64,000 nucleotides of DNA from Micrococcus sp023147585. GTDB lineage: Bacteria > Actinomycetota > Actinomycetes > Actinomycetales > Micrococcaceae. This document shows positions 51,810 through 59,435 of the stretch, one piece after another (position 1 is the first letter of the stretch; each line of letters opens with the position of its first letter). Position numbers and translations under genes: made by a program. The DNA lies in assembly GCF_044872765.1 (NCBI RefSeq), contig NZ_CP085253.1, positions 1,240,001 to 1,304,000 of the forward strand, written 5' to 3'. The notes under the pieces are model-generated. The model ran no database searches. It was not told the origin of the DNA and saw nothing but the letters and a program-made list of their open reading frames with translations.

Positions 51810-52484
51810 TCACTCGTCCCCGGCGGACACCATCACCTGGGCGGCGCGCAGCACGCGGCCGTCCCGTGCGTAGCCGTTGCGGAACACATGCACCACGTGG
51901 TCGGCGGGGATCTCGGGGTGCGGCTGGCGCATGACGGCCTCGTGGAGAGCGGGGTCGAACTCGACGCCCGCCAGCTCCTCCTGGTCGTGGCGCTGCACGC
52001 CGAGGCCCGCGAGGGCGGAGTCGAGCTTCTCGGCGATCTTGGCGAAGGGGCCCTCGGCCAGGTCGCCGGCGGACCGCGCCGCGTCGAGGTCGTCCAGCAC
52101 GGGGATCAGCGCCAGAACGGCCTTCAGGACGCCCTGGTCCTTCGCGAGGTCGCGGTCGCGGTCCACGCGGCGCTTGTAGTTCACGTACTCGGCCTGCAGG
52201 CGGCGCAGGTCCGTCTCCAGCTCGGCCTCGCGGGAGGACCCGGACGGCGCCTCGCCGGCCTCGGCCCCGGCGTCGTCGAGGATGCGCGCGGCCTGCGCCA
52301 AGGCGTCGCCCTCGTCCTGGACCGGCGCGTCCTGCGGCTCGGCGTCGGGGGCGGCCTCTCCGCGCGGGCGGCCGGTCTCCGGGTCGATCCGGCGGCGATC
52401 CTGGAACGTGAAGGCCTGCTCCTCGGAGCCCTTCTCGCCCGGGGTCCGGTCGTCGTCCGGGCGGTCGGCGGTGTTCTCGCTCAT
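51810..52484 (-). CDS. grpE: GrpE nucleotide exchange factor
   Basis: 224 residues. A disordered acidic N-terminus (~80 residues) precedes a long coiled coil (LETDLRRLQAEYVNYKRRVD) and the C-terminal beta domain (GYARDGRVLRAAQVMVSAGD). Promotes ADP release from DnaK. GAAAGGA precedes ATG 52484. Separated from dnaK by 172 bases that contain an 18-bp hairpin. Confidence 0.93.
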   Translation of the reverse strand: MSENTADRPDDDRTPGEKGSEEQAFTFQDRRRIDPETGRPRGEAAPDAEPQDAPVQDEGDALAQAARILDDAGAEAGEAPSGSSREAELETDLRRLQAEYVNYKRRVDRDRDLAKDQGVLKAVLALIPVLDDLDAARSAGDLAEGPFAKIAEKLDSALAGLGVQRHDQEELAGVEFDPALHEAVMRQPHPEIPADHVVHVFRNGYARDGRVLRAAQVMVSAGDE

Positions 52485-52541
52485 GGTGGGTCCTTTCGCT
52501 GCGGCGGCGCGCCGTGCGCGCCGGAAGTCTGGGGTGAGAGG

Positions 52542-52588
52542 CCGGTGGGCCGGTCACGGACGTGCGATCGCCGTGACCGGCCCACCGG
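52542..52588 (-). terminator. Intra-operon hairpin between dnaK and grpE
   Basis: 18-bp perfect stem (52542-52559 with 52571-52588) with an 11-base loop, without a T tract. Inside a conserved operon it is best read as a partial terminator or processing site that would favour DnaK over its co-chaperones. Confidence 0.6.
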
Positions 52589-52656
52589 TGCTGTCGCGGG
52601 CCCCGTCGGGCCGGCGGGCCGCAGGGCTCGCCGGCGCCGACGACGGCGCGGGTGCG

Positions 52657-54513
52657 TCAGTTCTTCTTCTCGTCGTCCTCGTCGACGACCTCGGCGTCGA
52701 CGATGTCCTCGTCCTCGGCCTGGGGGGCCTCGGCGCCGGCGTCGGCCTGCTGCTCGGAGCCCTGCTGGGCGTAGAGCGCCTCGCCGATCTTCACCTGGGA
52801 GGCCTGGAGCTTCTCGAACGCGGCCTTGACCTCGTCGTCGTTGTCCTGCTGCTCCAGGGCGGCCTTGAGGGCGTCGACGTCGGCCTGGACCTCGGTCTTG
52901 ACGTCCTCGGGCAGCTTGTCCGCGTTGTCGGCCAGGAGCTTGTCCACGGAGTACGCGGACTGCTCGGCCTGGTTGCGGCGCTCGGCGGCCTCGCGGCGCT
53001 TCTTGTCGTCGTCCGCGTGGGCCTCGGCGTCCTTGACCATGCGGTCGATGTCCTCCTTGGACAGCGAGGAGCCGCCCGTGATGGTCATCGACTGCTCGGT
53101 GCCGGTGCCCTTGTCCTTCGCGGAGACGTGCACGATGCCGTTCGCGTCGATGTCGAAGGTGACCTCGATCTGGGGCATGCCGCGGGGGGCCGGGGCGATG
53201 CCGGTCAGCTCGAAGGTGCCCAGGGCCTTGTTGTCCCGGGTGAACTCGCGCTCGCCCTGGAAGACCTGGATGGACACGGAGGGCTGGTTGTCCTCGGCCG
53301 TGGTGAAGGTCTCCGAGCGCTTCGTGGGGATGGCCGTGTTGCGCTCGATGAGCTTGGCCATCACGCCGCCCTTGGTCTCGATGCCCAGCGAGAGGGGGGT
53401 CACGTCGATCAGGAGGACGTCCTTGCGCTCGCCGGCGAGCACGCCGGCCTGCACGGAGGCGCCGATCGCGACGACCTCGTCCGGGTTCACGCTCTTGTTC
53501 GGCTCCTTGCCGCCCGTGAGCTCCTTCACGAGCTCGGAGACGGCCGGCATGCGGGTGGAGCCGCCCACGAGGACCACGTGGTCGATGTCGGAGACCTTGA
53601 CGCCGGCCTCCTTGATCACGTCGTTGAAGGGCTTGCGGGTGCGCTCGAGCAGGTCCTTGGTGAGGTCCTGGAACTTGGCGCGGGAGAGGTGCTCGTCCAG
53701 GTGCACCGGGCCCTCGGGGGTCACGGAGAGGTACTGGAGCGAGATGTTGGTGGAGGTGGCCGAGGAGAGCTCCTTCTTGGCCTGCTCCGCCGCCTCCTTC
53801 AGGCGCTGCAGGGCGATCTTGTCCTTGGACAGGTCCGCGCCCTTGGACTTGGCCTGCTGGAGCAGCCAGTCCACGATCCGCTGGTCCCAGTCGTCGCCGC
53901 CGAGGCGGTTGTCGCCCGAGGTGGCGCGCACCTGGATGGTGGCGAAGTCGTCCTCGTCCTTGGCGACCTCGAGCAGGGACACGTCGAAGGTGCCGCCGCC
54001 CAGGTCGAAGACGAGGATGAGCTCGTCCTCCTTGCCCTTCTCGAGGCCGTAGGCCAGGGCCGCCGCGGTGGGCTCGTTGATGATGCGCTTGACGTTCAGG
54101 CCCGCGATCTCGCCGGCCTCCTTGGTGGCCTGGCGCTCGGCGTCGTTGAAGTACGCCGGGACGGTGATCACCGCGTCGGTGACCTTCTCGCCCAGGTACT
54201 CCTCGGCGTCGTGCTTGAGCTTCATCAGCGTGCGGGCCGAGATCTCCTGCGGGGTGTACTTCTTGCCGTCCACCTCGGTGGTCCAGTCGGTGCCCATGTG
54301 GCGCTTGACGGACGCGTAGGTGCGCTCGGGGTTGTTGACGGCCTGGCGCTTGGCGACCTCGCCGACCAGGACGTCGCCGCCCTTGGAGAACGCGACGACG
54401 GAGGGGGTGGTGCGGGCGCCCTCGGCGTTCGCGATGACGACGGGGTCGCCGCCCTCGAGGACGGCGACGACGGAGTTGGTGGTGCCCAGATCGATTCCGA
54501 CTGCACGGGACAT
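52657..54513 (-). CDS. dnaK: DnaK (Hsp70) chaperone
   Basis: 618-residue Hsp70. Nucleotide domain with GIDLGTTNSVVAVLEGG, VFDLGGGTFDVSLLEV and VVLVGGSTRMPAV; substrate domain begins around residue 365; the tail is acidic (DAEVVDEDDEKKN). ATG 54513 is preceded by GAAAGGA; a longer open frame to 54660 would read through the promoter and HAIR boxes. First gene of the HspR operon. Confidence 0.97.
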   Translation of the reverse strand: MSRAVGIDLGTTNSVVAVLEGGDPVVIANAEGARTTPSVVAFSKGGDVLVGEVAKRQAVNNPERTYASVKRHMGTDWTTEVDGKKYTPQEISARTLMKLKHDAEEYLGEKVTDAVITVPAYFNDAERQATKEAGEIAGLNVKRIINEPTAAALAYGLEKGKEDELILVFDLGGGTFDVSLLEVAKDEDDFATIQVRATSGDNRLGGDDWDQRIVDWLLQQAKSKGADLSKDKIALQRLKEAAEQAKKELSSATSTNISLQYLSVTPEGPVHLDEHLSRAKFQDLTKDLLERTRKPFNDVIKEAGVKVSDIDHVVLVGGSTRMPAVSELVKELTGGKEPNKSVNPDEVVAIGASVQAGVLAGERKDVLLIDVTPLSLGIETKGGVMAKLIERNTAIPTKRSETFTTAEDNQPSVSIQVFQGEREFTRDNKALGTFELTGIAPAPRGMPQIEVTFDIDANGIVHVSAKDKGTGTEQSMTITGGSSLSKEDIDRMVKDAEAHADDDKKRREAAERRNQAEQSAYSVDKLLADNADKLPEDVKTEVQADVDALKAALEQQDNDDEVKAAFEKLQASQVKIGEALYAQQGSEQQADAGAEAPQAEDEDIVDAEVVDEDDEKKN

Positions 54514-54589
54514 GGGGTGGTCCTTTCCTGTCTGCGAATGAGGCGGCCGCGTCGCCCTGGGCCGGACCCGGGGGTCCGAACCGGCCGAC

Positions 54590-54608
54590 GTGAGCCTTCC
54601 TGACTCAG
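54590..54608. promoter_or_regulatory. HAIR-like HspR box 1, dnaK promoter
   Basis: GTGAGC-CTTCCTG-ACTCAG: six-base inverted halves spaced by seven bases as in HAIR, less perfect than box 2. It would cover the dnaK TSS, just downstream of a minus-strand TTGACA -35 (54631-54636). Confidence 0.6.
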
Positions 54609-54641
54609 GTTGCCACCGTCGGCGACGGCGTGTCAAGGGAC

Positions 54642-54660
54642 GTGAGTCATCCTCACTCAT
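54642..54660. promoter_or_regulatory. HAIR-like HspR box 2, dnaK promoter
   Basis: GTGAGT-CATCCTC-ACTCAT, close to the TTGAGT-N7-ACTCAA core. Lies just upstream of the dnaK -35 and on the dps side of the divergent intergenic region, so it could also affect dps. Confidence 0.7.
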
Positions 54661-54839
54661 GTTTTGCGGATGTCCGGTTCAACGCGCTCCACGGAGGATT
54701 CATTCCCGGAGAGGTCGGACGGGGCTCCTCGCCCTGCCGCGGGCGATCAGGGCTGGCGCCGCCCCCGCGCGGAGTGGTTGATTCAGGCGACGACGCGGCG
54801 CCCTCCGGCGCCGCCCGATCGAGACGAAGGAGCACCATC

Positions 54840-55499
54840 GTGGCCAACGCCAAGAAGAACGACGACGCCGCCTACACCGTTCCCGGCCTGCGCGTGGAGG
54901 ACGGCCACCGCGTGGCCGAGGTCCTGCAGGGCCGGCTGCACGCCCTCAACGACCTCCAGCTCACCCTGAAGCACGCGCACTGGAACGTGGTGGGCCCGGG
55001 CTTCATCGGCGTCCACGAGATGCTCGACCCGCAGATCGAGAAGGTCCGCGCCATGGTGGACGTCGTCGCCGAGCGCATCGCGACCCTGGGCGTCTCCCCC
55101 GCCGGCACCCCCGGCGTCCTCGTGGCGGACCGCACGTGGGACGACTACTCGCTGGGCCGCGCGAGCACCCTCGAGCACCTGGCCGCGCTCGACCTGGTGT
55201 ACGACGGCGTCGTGACGGACCACCGCGCCGCGATCGACGCCACCGAGGACCTCGACCCGGTCACGCAGGACATCCTCATCGACCAGGTGGCCCAGCTCGA
55301 GCTGTTCCAGTGGTTCATGCGCTCCTTCCTGACCACGGACGACGGCCGCCTGAGCAGCGCGGGTGCGGCCACGGAGGCCGCCGCCGCGGGCCGGGTGAAG
55401 GACGACCAGGCCGCGCCCGCCCCGCAGGGCGCGCGCCCGAAGAAGTCGGGTGCCAAGAAGGCCACGGCCTCGAACGCGAAGAAGTCCAAGAAGAAGTGA
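54840..55499 (+). CDS. dps: Dps family DNA-binding ferritin-like protein
   Basis: 219 residues from GTG 54840, supported by GAAGGAG upstream. The ferroxidase-type signature LKHAHWNVVGPGFIGVHEML is followed by the four-helix core to about residue 165. The last ~50 residues are Ala/Lys-rich (ARPKKSGAKKATASNAKKSK), a histone-like tail likely to bind DNA. Protects DNA by iron sequestration and condensation. Divergent from dnaK across 326 bases that contain two HAIR boxes and no other gene. Confidence 0.93.
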   Translation: MANAKKNDDAAYTVPGLRVEDGHRVAEVLQGRLHALNDLQLTLKHAHWNVVGPGFIGVHEMLDPQIEKVRAMVDVVAERIATLGVSPAGTPGVLVADRTWDDYSLGRASTLEHLAALDLVYDGVVTDHRAAIDATEDLDPVTQDILIDQVAQLELFQWFMRSFLTTDDGRLSSAGAATEAAAAGRVKDDQAAPAPQGARPKKSGAKKATASNAKKSKKK

Positions 55500-55529
55500 C
55501 CGCGCGCCCCTGACGCGCCCCCGTGCCCG

Positions 55530-55561
55530 GAGGGCCCGACCGCACCGCCGGTCGGGCCCTC
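55530..55561. terminator. dps terminator
   Basis: GAGGGCCCGACCG (55530-55542) pairs with CGGTCGGGCCCTC (55549-55561), loop CACCGC, 30 bases after the dps stop. Confidence 0.75.
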
Positions 55562-55576
55562 TGTCGCCGTCCGGGC

Positions 55577-55787
55577 TCAGGCGGCCCGCGCCGGCCACCA
55601 GACACGCGGGCCGATGTCCCGGACGAGCGCGGGGATCAGCAGGGAGCGCACGATCAGCGTATCGAGCAGCACGCCGAACGCGACGATGAATGCCAACTGC
55701 ACCATGAACATCAGCGGGATCACCGCGAGCGCGGCGAAGGTGGCCGCCAGCGCTACGACGGTGGAGGTGGCCACACCGCCCGTCACG
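55577..55787 (-). pseudogene. 3' fragment of an MMPL transporter gene (duplicated end)
   Basis: About 69 codons encoding the last membrane segments of an MMPL transporter (PLMFMVQLAFIVAFGVLLDT, then RSLLIPALVRDIGPRVWWPA). It aligns without gaps to the 211-base 3' end of the intact MMPL gene at 57013-57223. Homology stops abruptly at 55787, where the cassette promoter begins. No start or N-terminal part is present. Confidence 0.82.
55577..55787. repeat. Direct repeat, copy 1 (mmpL 3' end)
   Basis: 211 bases homologous and co-linear with 57013-57223. Positions 55632-55738 (107 bases) are identical to 57068-57174, including wobble positions, while the flanks differ at scattered sites. Confidence 0.85.
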
Positions 55788-55795
55788 TCTCCCTC

Positions 55796-55871
55796 TTGAC
55801 ATCCACCACACAGGGAACAATAGTGTTCTGTGTCACTTATTCAAGGGGCAGGCGGCCACGCTACCTGCCCC
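55796..55871 (+). promoter_or_regulatory. Cassette promoter with palindromic operator and 5' UTR hairpin
   Basis: TTGACA (55796-55801) is a consensus -35, unlike most promoters here. TAGTGT (55821-55826) is a -10 with a long 19-base spacer; AATAGT two bases earlier gives 17. GAACA-ATAG-TGTTC (55815-55828) overlaps the -10 and extends into an imperfect ACACAG...CTGTGT palindrome. In the leader, GGGGCAGG (55845-55852) pairs with CCTGCCCC (55864-55871) just before the AAGGAG RBS. Confidence 0.6.
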
Positions 55872-55886
55872 CAGTAAGGAGACCCC

Positions 55887-56501
55887 ATGTCGACCTGGAA
55901 GACCACTTTCGTATCGACGCTCACCGGCCTGGCCGTGGTGACCACGACCCTCGCCGCACCGAGCTTGGCCTCGGCGCAGTTCCGAGATGACCAGGTGACC
56001 CACACCCAAGGACAACCCTCGACTGACAAGGTCGACGACGCTATGCGGCTCGTTCGTCAAGCTGAGATGGAGGACCCGGCAGGCTTCGCCCGACGGGTCG
56101 CAATTCTGGAACAGCTCGGGGACACATTCCGCCTGCCCCATGAGTCGACTCTTGGCTCCACCGACATGGATCGACTGGCGTTTGCAGCAACCGTGCAGGA
56201 CCCCCTTGTCCTGCAGGGGCTTGTCGAGATGGTCTCTCGCGGAGACATTGAGATCATCGAAGGTACACATGGCGCCCCAGTCTGGATAAGCCATCTCGAC
56301 CCGGAAGACCTGACGGCCTCCAAGGAACCCACCACCCAGGATCTTCCCGCGTGCCCCTCCGCATGGGCAGCTGCACTGGCATGGATCGGCGCAAACGCGC
56401 TCATGTGCACACCGCTCGTTTCTGTTCCGCCGGCGGCCGTCGGCTGCGCCCTCACGTTCGGAATCGGGGGGTTCATCATCGACGTAAATCAGGGGTGCTG
56501 A
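55887..56501 (+). CDS. Secreted cysteine-containing precursor, bacteriocin-like
   Basis: 204 residues from ATG 55887 with AAGGAG upstream. A Sec signal (TFVSTLTGLAVVTTTLAAPS, ending LASA/Q, cleavage after about residue 30) precedes a polar middle region (31-150). A C-terminal hydrophobic, Gly/Ala-rich segment of about 50 residues carries all four cysteines (156, 174, 187, 204), the last being the final residue. This layout (leader, pro-region, small hydrophobic disulfide-capable C-terminal peptide) resembles processed bacteriocins such as the halocin C8 type, but no family was recognised by eye. A membrane protein follows, as an immunity protein would. The lower G+C (33 of the 60 bases from 56221) suggests transfer. 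Function is a hypothesis. Confidence 0.7.
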   Translation: MSTWKTTFVSTLTGLAVVTTTLAAPSLASAQFRDDQVTHTQGQPSTDKVDDAMRLVRQAEMEDPAGFARRVAILEQLGDTFRLPHESTLGSTDMDRLAFAATVQDPLVLQGLVEMVSRGDIEIIEGTHGAPVWISHLDPEDLTASKEPTTQDLPACPSAWAAALAWIGANALMCTPLVSVPPAAVGCALTFGIGGFIIDVNQGC

Positions 56502-56549
56502 CCTCCGGCGAGGTTGATGACCCCTCCCGTTCTCAGGAATGAGGAGATC

Positions 56550-56915
56550 ATGGAAGTTTGGCGAATTCTCACCGCCGTGTTCCTTGGAGCAACTCTGGCC
56601 TCCGCCGGGGCCCTTGGAACCGCCCATGGGATCTGGGTGATCCTGCCTGCCCTGTGCGTTGTCGCGTTCCTCACCCTGGACTGGCGGGATCGCGATCGCC
56701 CTCGCCTGTCCACGCCACGCATGGCAGCCCTGCTCCTGGCCATCGCTGTCGGCTTGATGGTGCTCCCGCGCGTCGATTGGAGCCCGTACCCGATCATCCT
56801 GATCGCCTTCGCGGTGGCATCGGGCACCTTCACGTGGTGGGCGTTGGAGGACGTCGGGGCCCGCAGCCTCGATGTGACGACGGCATCCCCGGGTGAAAGC
56901 CACGCGCACACCTGA
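56550..56915 (+). CDS. Four-helix membrane protein, candidate immunity protein
   Basis: 121 residues from ATG 56550, chosen over ATG 56514 because GAGGAG lies just upstream. Four hydrophobic segments (about residues 5-23, 27-43, 58-75 and 82-98) with a basic loop (DWRDRDRPRLS). No family recognised. It lies 48 bases after the secreted precursor in the same operon and before a strong terminator, so a dedicated partner role such as immunity or export is likely (inference). Confidence 0.65.
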   Translation: MEVWRILTAVFLGATLASAGALGTAHGIWVILPALCVVAFLTLDWRDRDRPRLSTPRMAALLLAIAVGLMVLPRVDWSPYPIILIAFAVASGTFTWWALEDVGARSLDVTTASPGESHAHT

Positions 56916-56941
56916 GGTGCGGCGTGCAACCACGAACCCAC

Positions 56942-56981
56942 AGCCTGCGGCCCCGACGACACGTCGTCGGGGCCGCAGGCT
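56942..56981 (+). terminator. Cassette terminator
   Basis: 19-bp perfect stem, 56942-56960 with 56963-56981; the tight centre probably leaves a four-base loop. It ends the two-gene cassette and faces the convergent MMPL gene. Confidence 0.8.
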
Positions 56982-57012
56982 ATGCACCATGTGCCGAAGC
57001 GGAGGACCGCCC

Positions 57013-57223
57013 TCAGTCGACCTTCGCCGGCCACCACACCTTCGGGCCGATGTCCCGCACGAGCGCCGGGATCAGCAGGGAGCGCACGATCAGCGTATCG
57101 AGCAGCACGCCGAACGCGACGATGAATGCCAACTGCACCATGAACATCAGCGGGATCACCGCGAGCGCGGCGAACGTGGCCGCCAGGACGACGCCGGCCG
57201 AGGTGATCACGCCTCCCGTCACG
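57013..57223. repeat. Direct repeat, copy 2 (intact mmpL 3' end)
   Basis: The 3' terminal 211 bases of the MMPL gene, repeated in the same orientation at 55577-55787. Together the copies bracket the cassette at about 55788-57012. Confidence 0.85.
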
Positions 57224-59370
57224 GTGAGCGCGCGCAGCACGCCCGCCCGGGTGCCGACGCGCAGGGTCTCCTCGCGGGCGCGGGTCATGAGGAAGATCGT
57301 GTAGTCGATCCCCAGCGCCACGAGGAACACGAACCCGTAGAGCGGCACCGTGGGGTCGGCGTCGTCGAAGCCCATCAGGTGCTGGAACACGAGGGTGGAG
57401 ACGCCCAGCGCCGAGCCGAAGCTGAGCGTCGTGGCGAGCACCAGCAGCACGGGCGCCACCACGGATCGCAGCAGCGCCATCAGGATCAGCAGCACCACGA
57501 GCAGCACGAGCGGGATGACGAGGCGGAGGTCCCGCTGGGCGGTCTCGTTGGCGTCGAGGGCCTGCGCGGCCGTCCCGCCCACGAGCACCTCGCCCTCGAC
57601 GTCGGCCAGGCTCTCCCGCAGGGCGCCCACGGTGCGCTCGGCCTCGAGGGAGTCGGCCGGGTCCGCGAGCGTCGCCGAGACGAGGACGCGGCCGTCGACG
57701 ACCTTCGGCTCCGCGGGGGCGTCGGGCTGTCCCGCACCGGCGGGCGGACCGGCAGGGGTGCCCGCCGGGGGTCCGGCGGACTGCTCGGCCTCCAGCTCCG
57801 CCGAGGCGACGCCCGTGGTCCCGCGCACGATCTCCAGCACGCGGTCCCGCTGCGCCTCAGGCGCGACGATCTCCGCGGGCGAGCCGGAGCCTGCCTCGAA
57901 GTGGCGGGAGAGCAGGCCCTGCGCGTCACGCGCGTCGGACTGCCCGAGCAGCACGTCGGTCTGGGCCACGCCCGAGGCCTGCAGCTGCGTGACGCCGGCG
58001 GCGAGCGCGAGGAGGACGGCCGCCGTCGCGATCCAGACGGGGCGCGCGTTCCGGGCGACGAGCGCGGCCACCCGGGTCCACACGCCGTGGTCCTCCTCGA
58101 GGCCGGCGATCAACGCGCCGTCACGGTCCTCGGGCTGGACGAACCCGCGGCCGCGGGCGGCCCGCTTCTCCCGACGGCGGCGGGCGCTCTCGGGAGAGGG
58201 GACGGTGGGCCAGAACGCCGCGCGGCCCATGAGCTGCAGCAGGGCCGGGAGCAGGGTCAGCGCCGCGAGCCAAGCGAAGACGATGCCGGACGCGGCGATC
58301 GGGCCGAGCGATCGGTTCGAGTTGAGGTCGGAGACCAGCAGGATGAGCAGCGCCGCGGCGACGGTGGCCGCCGAGGCGGTGATCGCCCCGAACGAGCCGC
58401 GCACGGCGGCCATGAGTGCTGGGCCGATGCCGTCCCTCTGCAGCAGCTCCTCCCGATGGCGGGCCACGAGGAGCAGGCAGTAGTCCGTCGTCGCGCCGAT
58501 GACGAGGATGGACAGGATGCCCTGCGACTGCCCGTTGAGCTGGATCCAGTCCGCGCGCGCCATCCAGTACACCGCGAGGATCGCGGCGCACAGCGCACCC
58601 ATCGAGGTGAGCAGCACCAGGATCGGCAGGACCACGGAGCGGTAGACGGCCACCAGGATCACGAACACCACGACGAGGGCCACGAGCAGCAGCAGCCCGT
58701 CGATCCCGGCGAACGCGCCGCCGAGCTCGGAGGCGAGCCCCGCGGGGCCGCCCACGTGCCAGGTCGCGTCCGCGGCCGGCGTGCCGGCCACGGCGGGCAC
58801 GCCGCCCGGGTCCGCGAGCACGGCCTCGAGGTCCTCGACGACGTCGGCGGCCTCCCGCGGCGCCTCCTGGCCCGTGCCGATCAGTGCGAGGAACTGCACG
58901 GCCTGGCCGTCCTCGCTGGGGATCGGCCCGACGACGCGCTCGACGCCCTCGACCTCGCCGAGCCGTTCCCCGAGCGCCGCGAGGGCGGGGAAGGCCACGG
59001 CCGGATCTGACGTGGAGGCCTCCCCCACGATGATCGCGGGGACCGCCGAGCCGTCCCGGAAGCCGGCGGCCGCCTCGGAGGCCAGCGTCGACTCGGCGGT
59101 GGCGGGCAGGAACGTGGACTGGTCGTTCGAGGAGACCTCGGAGATCTTCCCGAAGGTCGGGCCGCCGAGGCCCATCGCGGCGAACCACACGAGCGCCAGC
59201 GCCACCGCGAGGCCGATCCGCAGGAGCCGGGACGGACGGGCGGCCCGCTCGTCACGGGCGCCGGGGGCGGCGGCAGGGGCGCCCGCAGCGCGCGACGGCT
59301 CGGGGCCGGGAGCGTCGGGGGCCGCTGCGGCGGGGGTCCGGTAGGGAGAGAGGTCGGGGAGGCTGCTCAC
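57013..59370 (-). CDS. MMPL-family (RND superfamily) membrane transporter
   Basis: 785 residues, about 12 membrane helices in two homologous halves, each with a large extracytoplasmic loop. Residues after the first helix (GGPTFGKISEVSSNDQSTFL) and IGATTDYCLLLVARHREELL and VALGIDYTIFLMTRAREETL are MMPL signatures. The N-terminus is a disordered Ala/Pro-rich stretch of about 45 residues. GTG 59370 follows a leaderless TAGGCT. Divergent from a MarR-type regulator, so probably a drug or lipid exporter derepressed by ligand. Confidence 0.88.
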   Translation of the reverse strand: MSSLPDLSPYRTPAAAAPDAPGPEPSRAAGAPAAAPGARDERAARPSRLLRIGLAVALALVWFAAMGLGGPTFGKISEVSSNDQSTFLPATAESTLASEAAAGFRDGSAVPAIIVGEASTSDPAVAFPALAALGERLGEVEGVERVVGPIPSEDGQAVQFLALIGTGQEAPREAADVVEDLEAVLADPGGVPAVAGTPAADATWHVGGPAGLASELGGAFAGIDGLLLLVALVVVFVILVAVYRSVVLPILVLLTSMGALCAAILAVYWMARADWIQLNGQSQGILSILVIGATTDYCLLLVARHREELLQRDGIGPALMAAVRGSFGAITASAATVAAALLILLVSDLNSNRSLGPIAASGIVFAWLAALTLLPALLQLMGRAAFWPTVPSPESARRRREKRAARGRGFVQPEDRDGALIAGLEEDHGVWTRVAALVARNARPVWIATAAVLLALAAGVTQLQASGVAQTDVLLGQSDARDAQGLLSRHFEAGSGSPAEIVAPEAQRDRVLEIVRGTTGVASAELEAEQSAGPPAGTPAGPPAGAGQPDAPAEPKVVDGRVLVSATLADPADSLEAERTVGALRESLADVEGEVLVGGTAAQALDANETAQRDLRLVIPLVLLVVLLILMALLRSVVAPVLLVLATTLSFGSALGVSTLVFQHLMGFDDADPTVPLYGFVFLVALGIDYTIFLMTRAREETLRVGTRAGVLRALTVTGGVITSAGVVLAATFAALAVIPLMFMVQLAFIVAFGVLLDTLIVRSLLIPALVRDIGPKVWWPAKVD

Positions 59371-59377
59371 GCGGGAC

Positions 59378-59428
59378 AGCCTAGCAAGATGGTTTGATCA
59401 TCGAACGATTCGACCCCGCCGGTAGGAT
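59378..59428. promoter_or_regulatory. Divergent leaderless promoters and MarR-type operator
   Basis: Minus TAGGCT (59378-59383) is seven bases from GTG 59370 and plus TAGGAT (59423-59428) is seven bases from GTG 59436. Between them, GTTTGATCATCGAAC (59392-59406) is an imperfect 15-bp palindrome overlapping TCGAA-CGA-TTCGA (59401-59413), positioned over the -35 regions of both genes. Confidence 0.6.
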
Positions 59429-59435
59429 CCGGGGG

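Noticed and set aside
55577..55786. Intact small membrane protein gene
   Set aside because: It aligns end to end with the last 69 codons of the MMPL gene nearby, so it is a fragment, not an independent gene.
55815..55828. LexA (SOS) box over the cassette promoter
   Set aside because: The halves GAAC and GTTC are six bases apart, not four as in actinobacterial SOS boxes, and the flanks do not match TCGAAC; the palindrome is better treated as a site for an unknown regulator.
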